Source of the DNA: Stagnihabitans tardus
GTDB lineage: Bacteria > Pseudomonadota > Alphaproteobacteria > Rhodobacterales > Rhodobacteraceae
Assembly (NCBI RefSeq): GCF_009925085.1
Contig: NZ_JAABNR010000006.1
Coordinates: forward strand, 1-64,000
Direction of reading: 5' to 3'
Length of the DNA stretch: 64,000 nucleotides
Both the position numbers and the translations under genes were made by a program. Shown one piece after another: positions 18,731 through 25,793 of this stretch. Positions within the stretch are counted from its first letter, which is position 1; the number at the start of each line of letters is the position of its first letter. Under the pieces are notes generated by a model. It ran no database searches and was not told where the DNA came from. It saw only the letters and a program-made list of their open reading frames with translations.

Positions 18731-18919
18731 CTTTCAACTTGGCACAAATATCCAAACCCCGCGCCCAAGCAGCACCGCCCCGCGCCTTTCATGCTTGCCC
18801 AAATACTCCAGCCCTGCCCCTCGCGCGCCTCACCTCGCCCCTTTCAACTTGGCCCAAATACTCCCGCAGCATCCGCCGCAAGCGCCTCCCTATCCCCTTT
18901 CACACTGGCCCAAATATCC
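18731..18919 (+). repeat. Array of four 23-24-nt repeats with 55/55/56-bp period
   Basis: Four direct copies of CTTTCA + 3-4 nt + TTGGC(C/A)CAAATA(C)TCC at 18731-18753, 18786-18809, 18841-18864 and 18897-18919. Start-to-start distances are 55, 55 and 56 bp; the three spacers are 32, 31 and 32 nt, C-rich and mutually unrelated. The repeats belong to the dispersed family described elsewhere in this list, but only here are they in tandem. The array fills the 470-nt gap between the ASKHA gene and the ECF sigma gene. The last copy continues into CGCCGGAGGCTCCAA, as do copies at 31642 and 57963. Confidence 0.75.
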
Positions 18920-19032
18920 CCGCCGGAGGCTCCAACCGCCCCAGCAGCGCCACGCCCGGCGTTCTCTCCTGCCTCAGGTCCCGCCCAATGCCTTGACGCA
19001 GCCCTGCCTTACGCTACCCTGCCCCCATCGCC

Positions 19033-19073
19033 AAGGAGAACCCGTGTCCCCGACCCCGCCCCTTCATGCCTGA
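19033..19073 (+). promoter_or_regulatory. Ribosome site with mini-ORF overlapping the sigma-factor start
   Basis: AAGGAG (19033-19038) is followed at normal distance by GTG 19044, which opens a nine-codon frame (VSPTPPLHA) ending at TGA 19071-19073. The ATG of the sigma gene (19066) lies inside this mini-ORF in another frame and has no Shine-Dalgarno sequence of its own. Translational coupling through the mini-ORF is the simplest reading. Confidence 0.45.
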
Positions 19074-19605
19074 GGACGCGCTCACCCCGCTTCTCCTCTC
19101 GGTCGCAGCCCAGGACCGCGCCGCCTTCCGGGCGCTTTATTCGGCTGCCGCTCCGAAACTCATGGGGGTGCTGATCCGTATGCTGGGCACGAGGTCCGAA
19201 GCGGAGGATGCCTTGCAAGAGGTCTTTACACGGGTTTGGCTGCGCGCCCATCGGTTCGACGCCGCAAAGGGTGCGGCCATGGGCTGGCTGGTGGCGCTCG
19301 CGCGCAACCATGCCATCGACCGCATCCGGGCCCGCCATGACACGGTCTCGGACGACCTGGCCATGGAAGCCCTGCCCGACCTTGCCCCCCGTGCCGAGAC
19401 CCGTCTTCAGGCCCAGGGCGAGGCGCGCCGCATCGGCGAGTGCTTCGACACGCTGGAGGCCGATCGCGCGGCGGCCATCCGGGGCGCCTATCTCGACGGC
19501 CTGTCCTACCAGGACCTTGCCACCCGCCATGACGTGCCCTTGAACACGATGCGCACCTGGCTCAGACGCGGGCTCTTGCGGCTGAAGGAGTGCATGGAGC
19601 GATGA
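19066..19605 (+). CDS. ECF RNA polymerase sigma factor (SigK-like group)
   Basis: 179 residues with sigma region 2 (DRAAFRALYSAAAPKLMGVLIRML, then SEAEDALQEVFTRVWLRAHRFD and WLVALARNHAIDRIRAR) and region 4 (LDGLSYQDLATRHDVPLNTMRTWLRRGLLRLKECM). Typical size for an extracytoplasmic-function sigma factor. The next gene, overlapping by 4 nt, encodes its likely RskA-type anti-sigma factor, and a fasciclin-domain protein with an ECF-like promoter follows. This parallels mycobacterial SigK-RskA, which controls fasciclin proteins MPT70/83. No in-frame start exists upstream; see the mini-ORF entry for the unusual initiation region. Confidence 0.9.
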   Translation: MPEDALTPLLLSVAAQDRAAFRALYSAAAPKLMGVLIRMLGTRSEAEDALQEVFTRVWLRAHRFDAAKGAAMGWLVALARNHAIDRIRARHDTVSDDLAMEALPDLAPRAETRLQAQGEARRIGECFDTLEADRAAAIRGAYLDGLSYQDLATRHDVPLNTMRTWLRRGLLRLKECMER

Positions 19606-20234
19606 CCGCCACGGACCAAGACGATGACCTTCTGGCCGCGGAATATGTCCTGGGCACCCTGCCGCTCGAGGACCGCGCCCTGGCCGAGCGGCGCCTGCGC
19701 GAGCCCGGTTTCGCGGCGCGGGTCGCGGAGTGGGAGCGGCGGCTTTCCGGGCTGAACCCCGAGTTTGCCGAGGCCCCGGCGCCCGACCTGATGCCCGCCA
19801 TCGAGGCGCGGCTCTTCCCCCAGGCCCCGGCACCCTCGCGCTGGCAGGGGCTGCGGCTGTGGGGCGCCTCGGCGCTTTCAGCTCTGGCGGTGGTGGCCTA
19901 TCTTGCCCTCACCCCGGTGCAGCCCGATTTCACCGCCGTGATCCTGGCCGAAACCGGGGGGCTGGAATATGACGCCCAACTCAGCGGGCGTCAGATGGTC
20001 GTCAGCCTGAAATCGGGCAGCCTGCCGGGCCCCGACCAGGCGCATGAGCTTTGGCTGATCGTCGGCGATGCAGCGCCGGTCTCCCTGGGCCTCCTGGGCG
20101 CCGAGACCCGGATCGCCTTTGCCGCCCCGCCCGAGGGGGCGATCCTGGCCGTCTCGCTGGAGCCTGCGGGCGGCTCGCCCACCGGGCAGCCGACCGGGCC
20201 GGTCCTGGCCCTGGGCGCGCTCAAGCGGAGCTGA
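19602..20234 (+). CDS. RskA-type anti-sigma factor
   Basis: 210 residues. N-terminal anti-sigma domain (DDDLLAAEYVLGTLPLEDRALAERRL...VAEWERRLSGLNPEFAEAPAPD), one transmembrane segment (about 86-106: LWGASALSALAVVAYLALTPV), then a periplasmic RskA C-terminal domain (HELWLIVGDAAPVSLGLL, ILAVSLEPAGGSPTGQPTGPVLALG). This matches the RskA family, which holds the cognate ECF sigma factor at the membrane until regulated proteolysis. The ATG overlaps the sigma stop (ATGA, 19602-19605), so the two are made together. The signal it senses is unknown. Confidence 0.9.
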   Translation: MTATDQDDDLLAAEYVLGTLPLEDRALAERRLREPGFAARVAEWERRLSGLNPEFAEAPAPDLMPAIEARLFPQAPAPSRWQGLRLWGASALSALAVVAYLALTPVQPDFTAVILAETGGLEYDAQLSGRQMVVSLKSGSLPGPDQAHELWLIVGDAAPVSLGLLGAETRIAFAAPPEGAILAVSLEPAGGSPTGQPTGPVLALGALKRS

Positions 20235-20395
20235 CCGCCGTCCATGGCCACCCGCCCTGGCCGCCCCCCATGACCACGGCTGGACCGGGGCCTTGCCCGC
20301 CATCTCCCTTGGCGCCAGGCGGCCCGCAAGTCGGGCAGCGGCGCCTTCCCCCCCTCCCCAGGCGCAAAGAATCTCGCAGAAATTTTTCGCCCCCC

Positions 20396-20423
20396 TGAAA
20401 CTCTTTCGCCCGCAGCCCCGTTT
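20396..20423 (+). promoter_or_regulatory. Predicted ECF-type promoter of the fasciclin gene
   Basis: TGAAAC at 20396-20401 and CGTTT at 20419-20423, separated by 17 nt, fit the AAC/CGT-type consensus of ECF promoters. The site lies about 50 nt before the fasciclin start, so the adjacent sigma factor is the natural candidate to use it. I did not find the same pair before the sigma gene itself. Confidence 0.5.
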
Positions 20424-20473
20424 CCCCTTCAGAGCGACAGGATGAGCCTGCCGCCTTTGACATGGAGATGACG

Positions 20474-21034
20474 ATGCTGAAATCCCTCTTGGCCGCCCCG
20501 CTTCTGGCCACCTCGCTCCTGGCCCTGACCGCCACCGCCGTCCTGGCCGACAATCCCATGGTGGGCGGCGCCGCGATGTTCCCCACCAAGAACATCGTTG
20601 AAAACGCGGTCAATTCGGCCGATCACACGACCCTGGTCGCCGCAGTGAAGGCTGCGGGCCTGGTCGAGACGCTGCAAGGCCCCGGCCCCTTCACCGTCTT
20701 CGCCCCCACCAACGCGGCCTTCGCGGCCCTGCCGGCGGGCACGGTCGACAACCTGCTGAAGCCCGAGAACAAGGACGCTCTGGTCAAGGTCCTGACCTGC
20801 CATGTCGTGGCCGCCAATGCCCTGGCCGAGACGGTGCAGGGCATGATCCAGGCCGATGGCGGCAAGCATGTGATCGAGACGGTCGGCGGCTGCAAGATCA
20901 CCGCCTCGACCGAGGGCGGCATGGTCGTCCTGACCGACGAGATGGGCGGCAAGGCCAAGGTCACCATCGCCGACGTGGTGCAGTCGAATGGCGTGATCCA
21001 TGTCATCGACGCGGTGCTGCTGCCGAAGATGTAA
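20474..21034 (+). CDS. Secreted fasciclin (FAS1) domain protein
   Basis: 186 residues from ATG 20474, chosen because GGAG lies 6 nt upstream; ATG 20462 would contain that site. Sec signal peptide (MLKSLLAAPLLATSLLALTATAVLA) then one FAS1 domain: H1 motif GPFTVFAPTNAAFAALPAG and H2-like GVIHVIDAVLLP. FAS1 proteins act outside the cytoplasm in adhesion or surface maintenance. Preceded by an ECF-like promoter and by the sigma/anti-sigma pair, so it is the probable regulon target. A Cys pair (TCHVV and GGCKIT) could form a disulfide. Confidence 0.88.
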   Translation: MLKSLLAAPLLATSLLALTATAVLADNPMVGGAAMFPTKNIVENAVNSADHTTLVAAVKAAGLVETLQGPGPFTVFAPTNAAFAALPAGTVDNLLKPENKDALVKVLTCHVVAANALAETVQGMIQADGGKHVIETVGGCKITASTEGGMVVLTDEMGGKAKVTIADVVQSNGVIHVIDAVLLPKM

Positions 21035-21097
21035 GCTCCACGGCGGGCTGCTGCCCCAAACGGCCGCCCCCTTGGCCCGGGCCCTGAACCGGGGTCT

Positions 21098-21134
21098 GGT
21101 CTCCCGCTTCAGGCCCGGCGCCCGAGGCGGGAGA
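21098..21134 (+). terminator. Hairpin 3' of the fasciclin gene
   Basis: GTCTCCCGC and GCGGGAGAC form a perfect 9-bp stem with a long GC-rich loop, 64 nt after the stop. The rest of the 270-nt gap (21035-21308) is GC-rich with further short hairpins; I see no gene in it. Confidence 0.35.
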
Positions 21135-21308
21135 CCTTTGCACCGTCCCGGCGCGGGCCGGGTCGCGCCGGGATTTGGCCGGGGCCTGCGGGTCCCGGCC
21201 TTTTCATGGGCCGGGGACTTGGGGCCCGCGTCCCGGGGCTTGGGATTTGCGCCCTCTGGCGCAGCCCCGCCCAGGGGTCTAGCATGGGCCCCAAGCCCAG
21301 GACCCAAG

Positions 21309-22046
21309 ATGACCCCGATCCCCGACACCGGCTACCGGCTCTGCCAATCTTCCGCCATCGCAGACTGGGCGCGCGCCGCCCATGGGCCCGCAATCCGCGC
21401 CTTGCAGGACGAGCCCCGGCGCCATGGCGGCACCTGGGCCGTGGGGCTTGACCTTCTGCCCAATGCGCCAGACGGGTCCATCGGCGCCGCCTTGCCCTGG
21501 CAGGACCTCGGGCTCGACCCGCAACCGCTGCACCCGGCCCAGCTTTCGGCGGTCTTCCAGGGCTATCCCCGCCGCGACCCCGACGAGACCGAGGCCGCCC
21601 ACCGCTTCCGCATCACCCGCGACGCGACGCATCTGGACGGGCTCTTGCCGCTCGGCCCCGACAAGCGCCGCTTCATGAAAGAGCCCCATGCCTGGATCCT
21701 GGGCCTGGCCCTGACCGAAAGCGATGCCGCCCCGCTTGTGGTCTGGGAGGGCTCCCATCACCTGATCCGCGCGGCCCTGGCCCGGGCGCTGGCCCCCCAT
21801 GACCCCGCGACCTGGGGCGATGTCGACCTGACCGAAGCCTATGCCGAGGCCCGCCGCGTGGTCTTTGCCTCCTGCAAGCGCGTCGCCCTGCCCCAAAAGC
21901 CTGGCCAGGCCGTGATCCTGCACCGCATGGCTCTGCATGGCGTGGCGCCCTGGGCCGAGGGCGCCTCTGCCCCGCCCGAGGGCCGGATCGTCGCCTATTT
22001 CCGCCCGCTCTTGCCCTCGGTCGAGGCGTGGCTCCGCCTGCCCTGA
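21309..22046 (+). CDS. Putative Fe(II)/2-oxoglutarate dioxygenase-like protein
   Basis: 245 residues from ATG 21309. A possible metal triad is visible: THLDG (HxD, about residues 105-107), a distal His in LHRMALHGVAPWA (about 213), and Arg in GRIVAYFRPLLP that could bind 2-oxoglutarate. WEGSHHLIRAAL between them also resembles phytanoyl-CoA dioxygenase-like folds. Longer frames upstream have no ribosome site. Substrate unknown; the assignment is by motif pattern. The stop codon lies inside a 24-bp perfect hairpin shared with the convergent gene. Confidence 0.55.
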   Translation: MTPIPDTGYRLCQSSAIADWARAAHGPAIRALQDEPRRHGGTWAVGLDLLPNAPDGSIGAALPWQDLGLDPQPLHPAQLSAVFQGYPRRDPDETEAAHRFRITRDATHLDGLLPLGPDKRRFMKEPHAWILGLALTESDAAPLVVWEGSHHLIRAALARALAPHDPATWGDVDLTEAYAEARRVVFASCKRVALPQKPGQAVILHRMALHGVAPWAEGASAPPEGRIVAYFRPLLPSVEAWLRLP

Positions 22047-22095
22047 GAGGGGCTCTCGGCGGAACGCAGATTTCCGCCGAGAGCCCCTCTCAGGG
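22041..22095. terminator. Bidirectional terminator, 24-bp perfect stem
   Basis: Arms 22041-22064 and 22072-22095 are perfect reverse complements around a 7-nt loop. The left arm contains the TGA of the dioxygenase-like gene; the right arm ends 8 nt before the stop of the convergent protease gene. Confidence 0.75.
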
Positions 22096-22103
22096 GCCCA
22101 AGC

Positions 22104-22676
22104 CTAACGCCGCAGCTCCATCCTCTCGCCCGCGATGGAAATGTCGAAAAGCCCCAGGTAGCTCATCCCCAGAAGCGAGATATCCATCTCTCCCGTCGTC
22201 ACCGCCGCCGGGATCTCGGCATCCGAAAACGGTCCGAAAGAGACATCACGCAGGGTGACACGCGCCGTCTGCACCATGCCATTGGCCGTCATCGCCGTGC
22301 CGGTATAGGCCAGGCCTTCGCCCGTGATCCCCAGCCGCGCCGCGTCGCGGGCGTTCAGCACGATCTCGGTGGCGCCCGTATCGGCCATGAACTGCACATC
22401 GACCCCGGCAATCGTCAGGGTGGCATAGTAATGCCCATCCTCGGCGCGGGGGAGGACGACGGAAGCCGCCCCCTCCTCCTGCCCCGGCCGGATGCCACGC
22501 CGGATGTCGCCCCAAAGCCCGTAAAGCGCCACGACGCCCAGGAAGATCATCCCCCAGGCCAGCGCCATCCGGCCCGTCCGCCCCGCGCCCTTGCGCATCT
22601 CGACCATGGCCCAGCCCGAAAGCGCCGCCAGCAAGAGCCCGATATAAAGCGCCCGCATCCAAAGATCGCCGTCCAT
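22104..22676 (-). CDS. Retropepsin-like aspartic protease, membrane anchored
   Basis: 190 residues. Two N-terminal hydrophobic segments (about 7-24 and 36-54), then a single retroviral-type aspartic protease domain (clan AA): VQFMADTGATEIVLNARDAARLGI contains the catalytic DTGA, followed by ATVTTGEMDISLLGMSYLGL and GERMELRR. This is the TIGR02281-type family common in alphaproteobacteria, which works as a homodimer with the domain on the outer side of the inner membrane. Physiological substrate unknown. It starts 9 nt after the stop of the marC-type gene on the same strand, so the two are probably one transcript. Confidence 0.85.
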   Translation of the reverse strand: MDGDLWMRALYIGLLLAALSGWAMVEMRKGAGRTGRMALAWGMIFLGVVALYGLWGDIRRGIRPGQEEGAASVVLPRAEDGHYYATLTIAGVDVQFMADTGATEIVLNARDAARLGITGEGLAYTGTAMTANGMVQTARVTLRDVSFGPFSDAEIPAAVTTGEMDISLLGMSYLGLFDISIAGERMELRR

Positions 22677-22685
22677 CCCCGCCCC

Positions 22686-23297
22686 CTACAACAATCCGGT
22701 GCCCTTGACGCCATCGATGACGAATTGCACCGACAGGGCCGCAAGCAACATCCCCAGGAGCCGCGTGATGACCACGGTTCCCGTCCGCCCCATCAAGCGC
22801 TCGATGGGCGCGGCGGCGAGGAAGAAGAGGAAGGTCGCCGCCACCATCCCCGCCATGAGACCTATGACACCAAGGCGGATCGACCAGTCCTCGGCCTGGG
22901 CCATCAAGAGGATCATCGTGGCGATGGCCCCAGGCCCGGCGATCAGCGGCGTGGCCAGGGGGAAGACCGAAGGGTCATGGTCGGGCTCGGCATGCTGCCC
23001 CTCGCGCCGCTGGGTGCGGCGCTCGAAAAGCATGTCCAGCGCGGTCAGGAACAGAAGCATTCCCCCCGCGATGCGGAAGGCAGGCATCGAAATGCCGACG
23101 AAGCCCAGAAGCGCGTCGCCCAAAAGGCCAAAGGCCAAGAGGATGCCAAAGGCGATGACACAGGCCCGCAGCGCGAGCCGCCTGCGATGGGCGCTGTCCA
23201 TCCCCCGGGTCAGCGCGATGAAAAGCGGAACCAGGCCCGGCGGGTCGATGACCACGAAAAGCGTCGCGAAAGCCGTGACGAAAAAGCCTGAACGCAT
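22686..23297 (-). CDS. MarC-family integral membrane protein
   Basis: 203 residues from ATG 23297, preceded by AGGAGA. Six hydrophobic segments and the MarC/NAAT signatures FATLFVVIDPPGLVPLF near the N-terminus and PLATPLIAGPGAIATMILL in the middle. The family is widespread, of unclear function, and not truly linked to multiple antibiotic resistance despite the name. A short hydrophilic loop (FERRTQRREGQHAEPDHD) separates the two halves. Co-directional with the aspartic protease gene downstream. Confidence 0.85.
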   Translation of the reverse strand: MRSGFFVTAFATLFVVIDPPGLVPLFIALTRGMDSAHRRRLALRACVIAFGILLAFGLLGDALLGFVGISMPAFRIAGGMLLFLTALDMLFERRTQRREGQHAEPDHDPSVFPLATPLIAGPGAIATMILLMAQAEDWSIRLGVIGLMAGMVAATFLFFLAAAPIERLMGRTGTVVITRLLGMLLAALSVQFVIDGVKGTGLL

Positions 23298-23412
23298 GCG
23301 CCTCTCCTTTTGGCCCACCTTACCCAAGCAACCCCAAAGCGCCAGCCCCAAAGGGGGAGGCCGAGACCACGCCCCCGGGGATTGCGCGTGGCTTGCGGCC
23401 TTTGCCCTGTCC

Positions 23413-23640
23413 GGTCGAGGCCCGAGAGCTCAAGCCCGGGACGGCGGGGAGTAAGCGATACCGTGGGCCCGCGTAACCCGGGGTATACCCCGGGGCTCCG
23501 GGCAGCGGGTCGAGGCCCGAGAGCTCAAGCCCAGGACGGCGGGGAGTAAGCGATACCGTGGTCCCGCGTAGCCCGGGGTATACCCCGGGGCTTTGGACAG
23601 CGGATCGAGGTCCGAAGGCTCAAGTCCGGGGCGGCAGGGC
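23413..23640. repeat. 95-bp tandem repeat, 2.4 copies
   Basis: Copy 1 at 23413-23507 and copy 2 at 23508-23602 differ at about 7 of 95 positions; a partial, more diverged copy 3 starts at 23603 and runs into the 3' end of the WYL regulator gene, so its last codons derive from the repeat. Each full unit holds a perfect 18-bp palindrome around GTATAC and a segment TCAAGCCCGGGAC that also occurs inside tatB (25485-25505) and the SseB-like gene (45252-45272). No gene is seen in 23298-23619. Confidence 0.8.
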
Positions 23641-24300
23641 GGCAGCCTCTTCGCGCCATTTGCGCCAGTCGGCCAGCCTGCGCCCGGTCTCGCGCGGGAA
23701 GGTCTCGCCGCGCGGCACGACCTCCAGCACCAGGTCCAGACCCAGGGCCGCGAAACCCTGGCCCTCGACCCAGGCCGCAAGCACCCAGGACCCCTCCAGG
23801 AGCAAAGCCAGCGGGCGGATGTCGCGCTCGGTCAGGCGGCCCTCCTCCAGAAGCGCCACGGTCAGCACCTCGCGCAGGCGGATCGCCTTGCGGATCAGCG
23901 GCAGTTGAGGCCCGCGCGCCGCCCCCGCCTCGGGGCGCGTGGCGAAAATGTCCTCGCCCTCTTCCCTCGGCCCCGGCGTCAGGCCCGCAAGCTTGCCCGC
24001 CAAGGACCGCGCCGCCCCCGCAAGCTCGCCCCCGCCCTCGGCCACCAGCCGCAACCCCGCCCGCAAAGCCAGCATCTCCGAGGCCTGGAGCATCATCGGC
24101 GGCAGGGTGATCGGCTGGCGCAGCACATAGCCCACCCCCCGCTCCCCCTCGACCGCCAGCCCCGAGGCCGCCAGAACCCCCATGTCGCGCCAGATCGTCC
24201 GCACCGAGACGCCAAGCGCCCGCCCCAGATCCTCGGCCCGGTGCAGGCGCCCGTCGCGCAAAAGCTGGATCAGGTCGAACAATCGGTCCGAACGCGGCAT
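23620..24300 (-). CDS. WYL-domain transcriptional regulator with DeoR-type HTH
   Basis: 226 residues. N-terminal HTH (RSDRLFDLIQLLRDGRLHRAEDLGRALGVSVRTIWRDMGVL) as in YafY-type regulators, then a WYL region (VLTVALLEEGRLTERDIRPLALLLEGSWVLAAWV) that normally binds a nucleic acid or small ligand. A perfect 9-bp inverted repeat lies 32 nt upstream (24332-24355), likely its own operator. The usual divergent target gene is missing: the next gene is tatA. The C-terminus (EEAAALPPRT) is encoded within a dispersed repeat copy, so the natural tail may have been replaced. Confidence 0.82.
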   Translation of the reverse strand: MPRSDRLFDLIQLLRDGRLHRAEDLGRALGVSVRTIWRDMGVLAASGLAVEGERGVGYVLRQPITLPPMMLQASEMLALRAGLRLVAEGGGELAGAARSLAGKLAGLTPGPREEGEDIFATRPEAGAARGPQLPLIRKAIRLREVLTVALLEEGRLTERDIRPLALLLEGSWVLAAWVEGQGFAALGLDLVLEVVPRGETFPRETGRRLADWRKWREEAAALPPRT

Positions 24301-24331
24301 TTTCAGGCATCCCCGGGGACGAATTGGCCCG

Positions 24332-24355
24332 CTACTGACAGAATAATGTCAGTAG
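24332..24355. promoter_or_regulatory. Palindromic operator for the WYL regulator
   Basis: CTACTGACA and TGTCAGTAG flank GAATAA: a perfect 9-bp inverted repeat between the divergent WYL gene (start 24300) and tatA (start 24467). CTGACA-N6-TGTCAG-like sites are typical for YafY/WYL autoregulation. Confidence 0.65.
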
Positions 24356-24466
24356 CCCCCCAAAAAGCCAAGGGGTCCGTCGCCATATCCCCTTGCGATG
24401 CGCTCTGCTTTGGCGCCACCGTGAGGTCAAGCCCGCACTTTCGCGGCCACCAAAGGGAATCTGAAA

Positions 24467-24691
24467 ATGCATCCGCCTGGCCCCGTTACTATGATCCTCA
24501 TCGCCGTTGTCGTCCTGGTCCTCTTCGGGCGCGGCAAGGTCTCGTCCCTGATGGGCGAGGTCGGCAAGGGCATCACCGCCTTCAAGAAGGGCATCAATGA
24601 CGGCCAGGCCGAGGCCGCCAAGGAGCCCGAAGTGACGCCTCCGCCGGTCGTCGCCAAGGACGTGACGCCGCAAGACGACAAGCAGGCGTAA
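24467..24691 (+). CDS. tatA: Sec-independent translocase subunit TatA
   Basis: 74 residues. Short N-terminal membrane helix ([13 protein letters not shown]), the hinge FGRGK, amphipathic helix ([19 protein letters not shown]) and a short charged tail. TatA forms the pore-like assembly that moves folded twin-arginine proteins across the inner membrane. The Pro-rich start MHPPGPVT is slightly atypical; an internal ATG at 24491 would shorten the membrane helix, so 24467 is kept. First gene of tatABC with tatB 7 nt downstream. Confidence 0.93.
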   Translation: MHPPGPVTMILIAVVVLVLFGRGKVSSLMGEVGKGITAFKKGINDGQAEAAKEPEVTPPPVVAKDVTPQDDKQA

Positions 24692-24698
24692 CCTGTAA

Positions 24699-25793
24699 AT
24701 GTTCGGATTGAACTGGCCTGAACTCGTGATCATCTCGGTCGTGGCGCTGATCGTCATTGGCCCCGAAGACCTGCCCAAGATGTTCCGCGAGCTGGGCCGC
24801 TTCACCGGCAAGCTGCGCCAGATGAGCCGGGAGTTTTCCCGCGCCATGGAGCAGGCGTCCAAGGACACCGGCGTCTCGGACATCGCCAAGGACCTGAAGA
24901 ACGTGACCTCGCCCAAGTCGCTGGGCCTGGATGCGGTGAAGGGGACGATGGACAAGTTCGAGAAATGGGACCCGCTGAAGAACGCGGCCAAGCCCACTGG
25001 AACGAACACCATCGCCAAGCCCCTGACCCCGCCGCCCATGCCCGAGACGCCCGCCCCCGCAACCAGCAGCCTGACCTCGGTCGCGGCCCGGGATGCGGCC
25101 AAGGATGCGGCGGCGAAGGCTGACCTGCCCTCCATCGAGGACGAGATGGAAGACGACCTGGCAGAGCTGGCCGATCTGGAGGCGCTGGACGACCTCGACG
25201 CCCTGGCCGAGCTGGACGCCTTGGAGCCCGCCCCGGCTCCTGCTCCTGCTCCTGCTCCGTCACCCGCCACGGCGCATGGGCCCCATACCCAGGCGCTCTA
25301 TGACAAGGCCGCGCTGAAGGCCAAGGTCATCGCGGAACAGACCGAAAAGCTGAAGGCCATCGAGGCCGGGACCTATGTGCCCGATGCCCCGGCGACCCCG
25401 GTTGTGGCGGCGCCCGCCGTGTCAGCTCCGCTGCCCCCCGAAGTCCCGCCCAATGCCCCGACCGCGGCCCCACAGGACGCCGCTGTCCCGGGCTTGACCC
25501 GGGACCTCGACGCTGAACAGAAGCCGAAAGCCACGCGCGCCAAGAAGGCCGTTGCCCCCGCCGAGGCCGCAGAGGTCAAGGCGCCGAAGACCAAGGCGCC
25601 CAAGTCCAAGGTCACGGAGTCCAAGGCCACGGAGTCCAAGGCTTCTGCGCTGGAGGCCGCCGAACCGGACCAAGCCTCCGCGCCGCCGGCAAAGACCTCC
25701 AAACCGCGCCGCAAATCCGCCGTCGAGGCCGAGATCGAGGCCAAGGCGCGCGACCTGAAGACATCCCGCTCGGCGGGTGAGGAGACGGCATGA
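24699..25793 (+). CDS. tatB: Tat translocase subunit TatB with long C-terminal tail
   Basis: 364 residues, about twice the usual length. The functional N-terminus is normal: MFGLNWPELVIISVVALIVIGPEDLP, then the amphipathic helix (KMFRELGRFTGKLRQMSREFSRAM). From about residue 95 the tail is low-complexity: acidic Leu/Glu/Asp segment, an Ala-Pro repeat encoded by CTCCTG-type triplets near 25235-25258, an Ala/Pro stretch, and Lys/Ala/Thr repeats (KAPKTKAPKSKVTESKATESK). The peptide VPGLTRDLDAEQ is encoded by a palindromic element at 25485-25505, apparently inserted in frame. TatB with TatC recognises twin-arginine signal peptides. The stop overlaps tatC by 4 nt. Confidence 0.92.
   Translation: MFGLNWPELVIISVVALIVIGPEDLPKMFRELGRFTGKLRQMSREFSRAMEQASKDTGVSDIAKDLKNVTSPKSLGLDAVKGTMDKFEKWDPLKNAAKPTGTNTIAKPLTPPPMPETPAPATSSLTSVAARDAAKDAAAKADLPSIEDEMEDDLAELADLEALDDLDALAELDALEPAPAPAPAPAPSPATAHGPHTQALYDKAALKAKVIAEQTEKLKAIEAGTYVPDAPATPVVAAPAVSAPLPPEVPPNAPTAAPQDAAVPGLTRDLDAEQKPKATRAKKAVAPAEAAEVKAPKTKAPKSKVTESKATESKASALEAAEPDQASAPPAKTSKPRRKSAVEAEIEAKARDLKTSRSAGEETA
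25485..25505. repeat. Palindromic element inserted in tatB
   Basis: Perfect 8-bp arms (GTCCCGGG/CCCGGGAC) around CTTGA. It reads through in frame as PGLTRDL. The same arms-and-loop design occurs at 45252-45272 and, in partial form, in the 95-bp tandem repeats at 23413. Confidence 0.7.

Noticed and set aside
18731-18919. CRISPR array
   Set aside because: Repeats differ from one another, belong to a family scattered over the window, are only four, and no cas gene is present.
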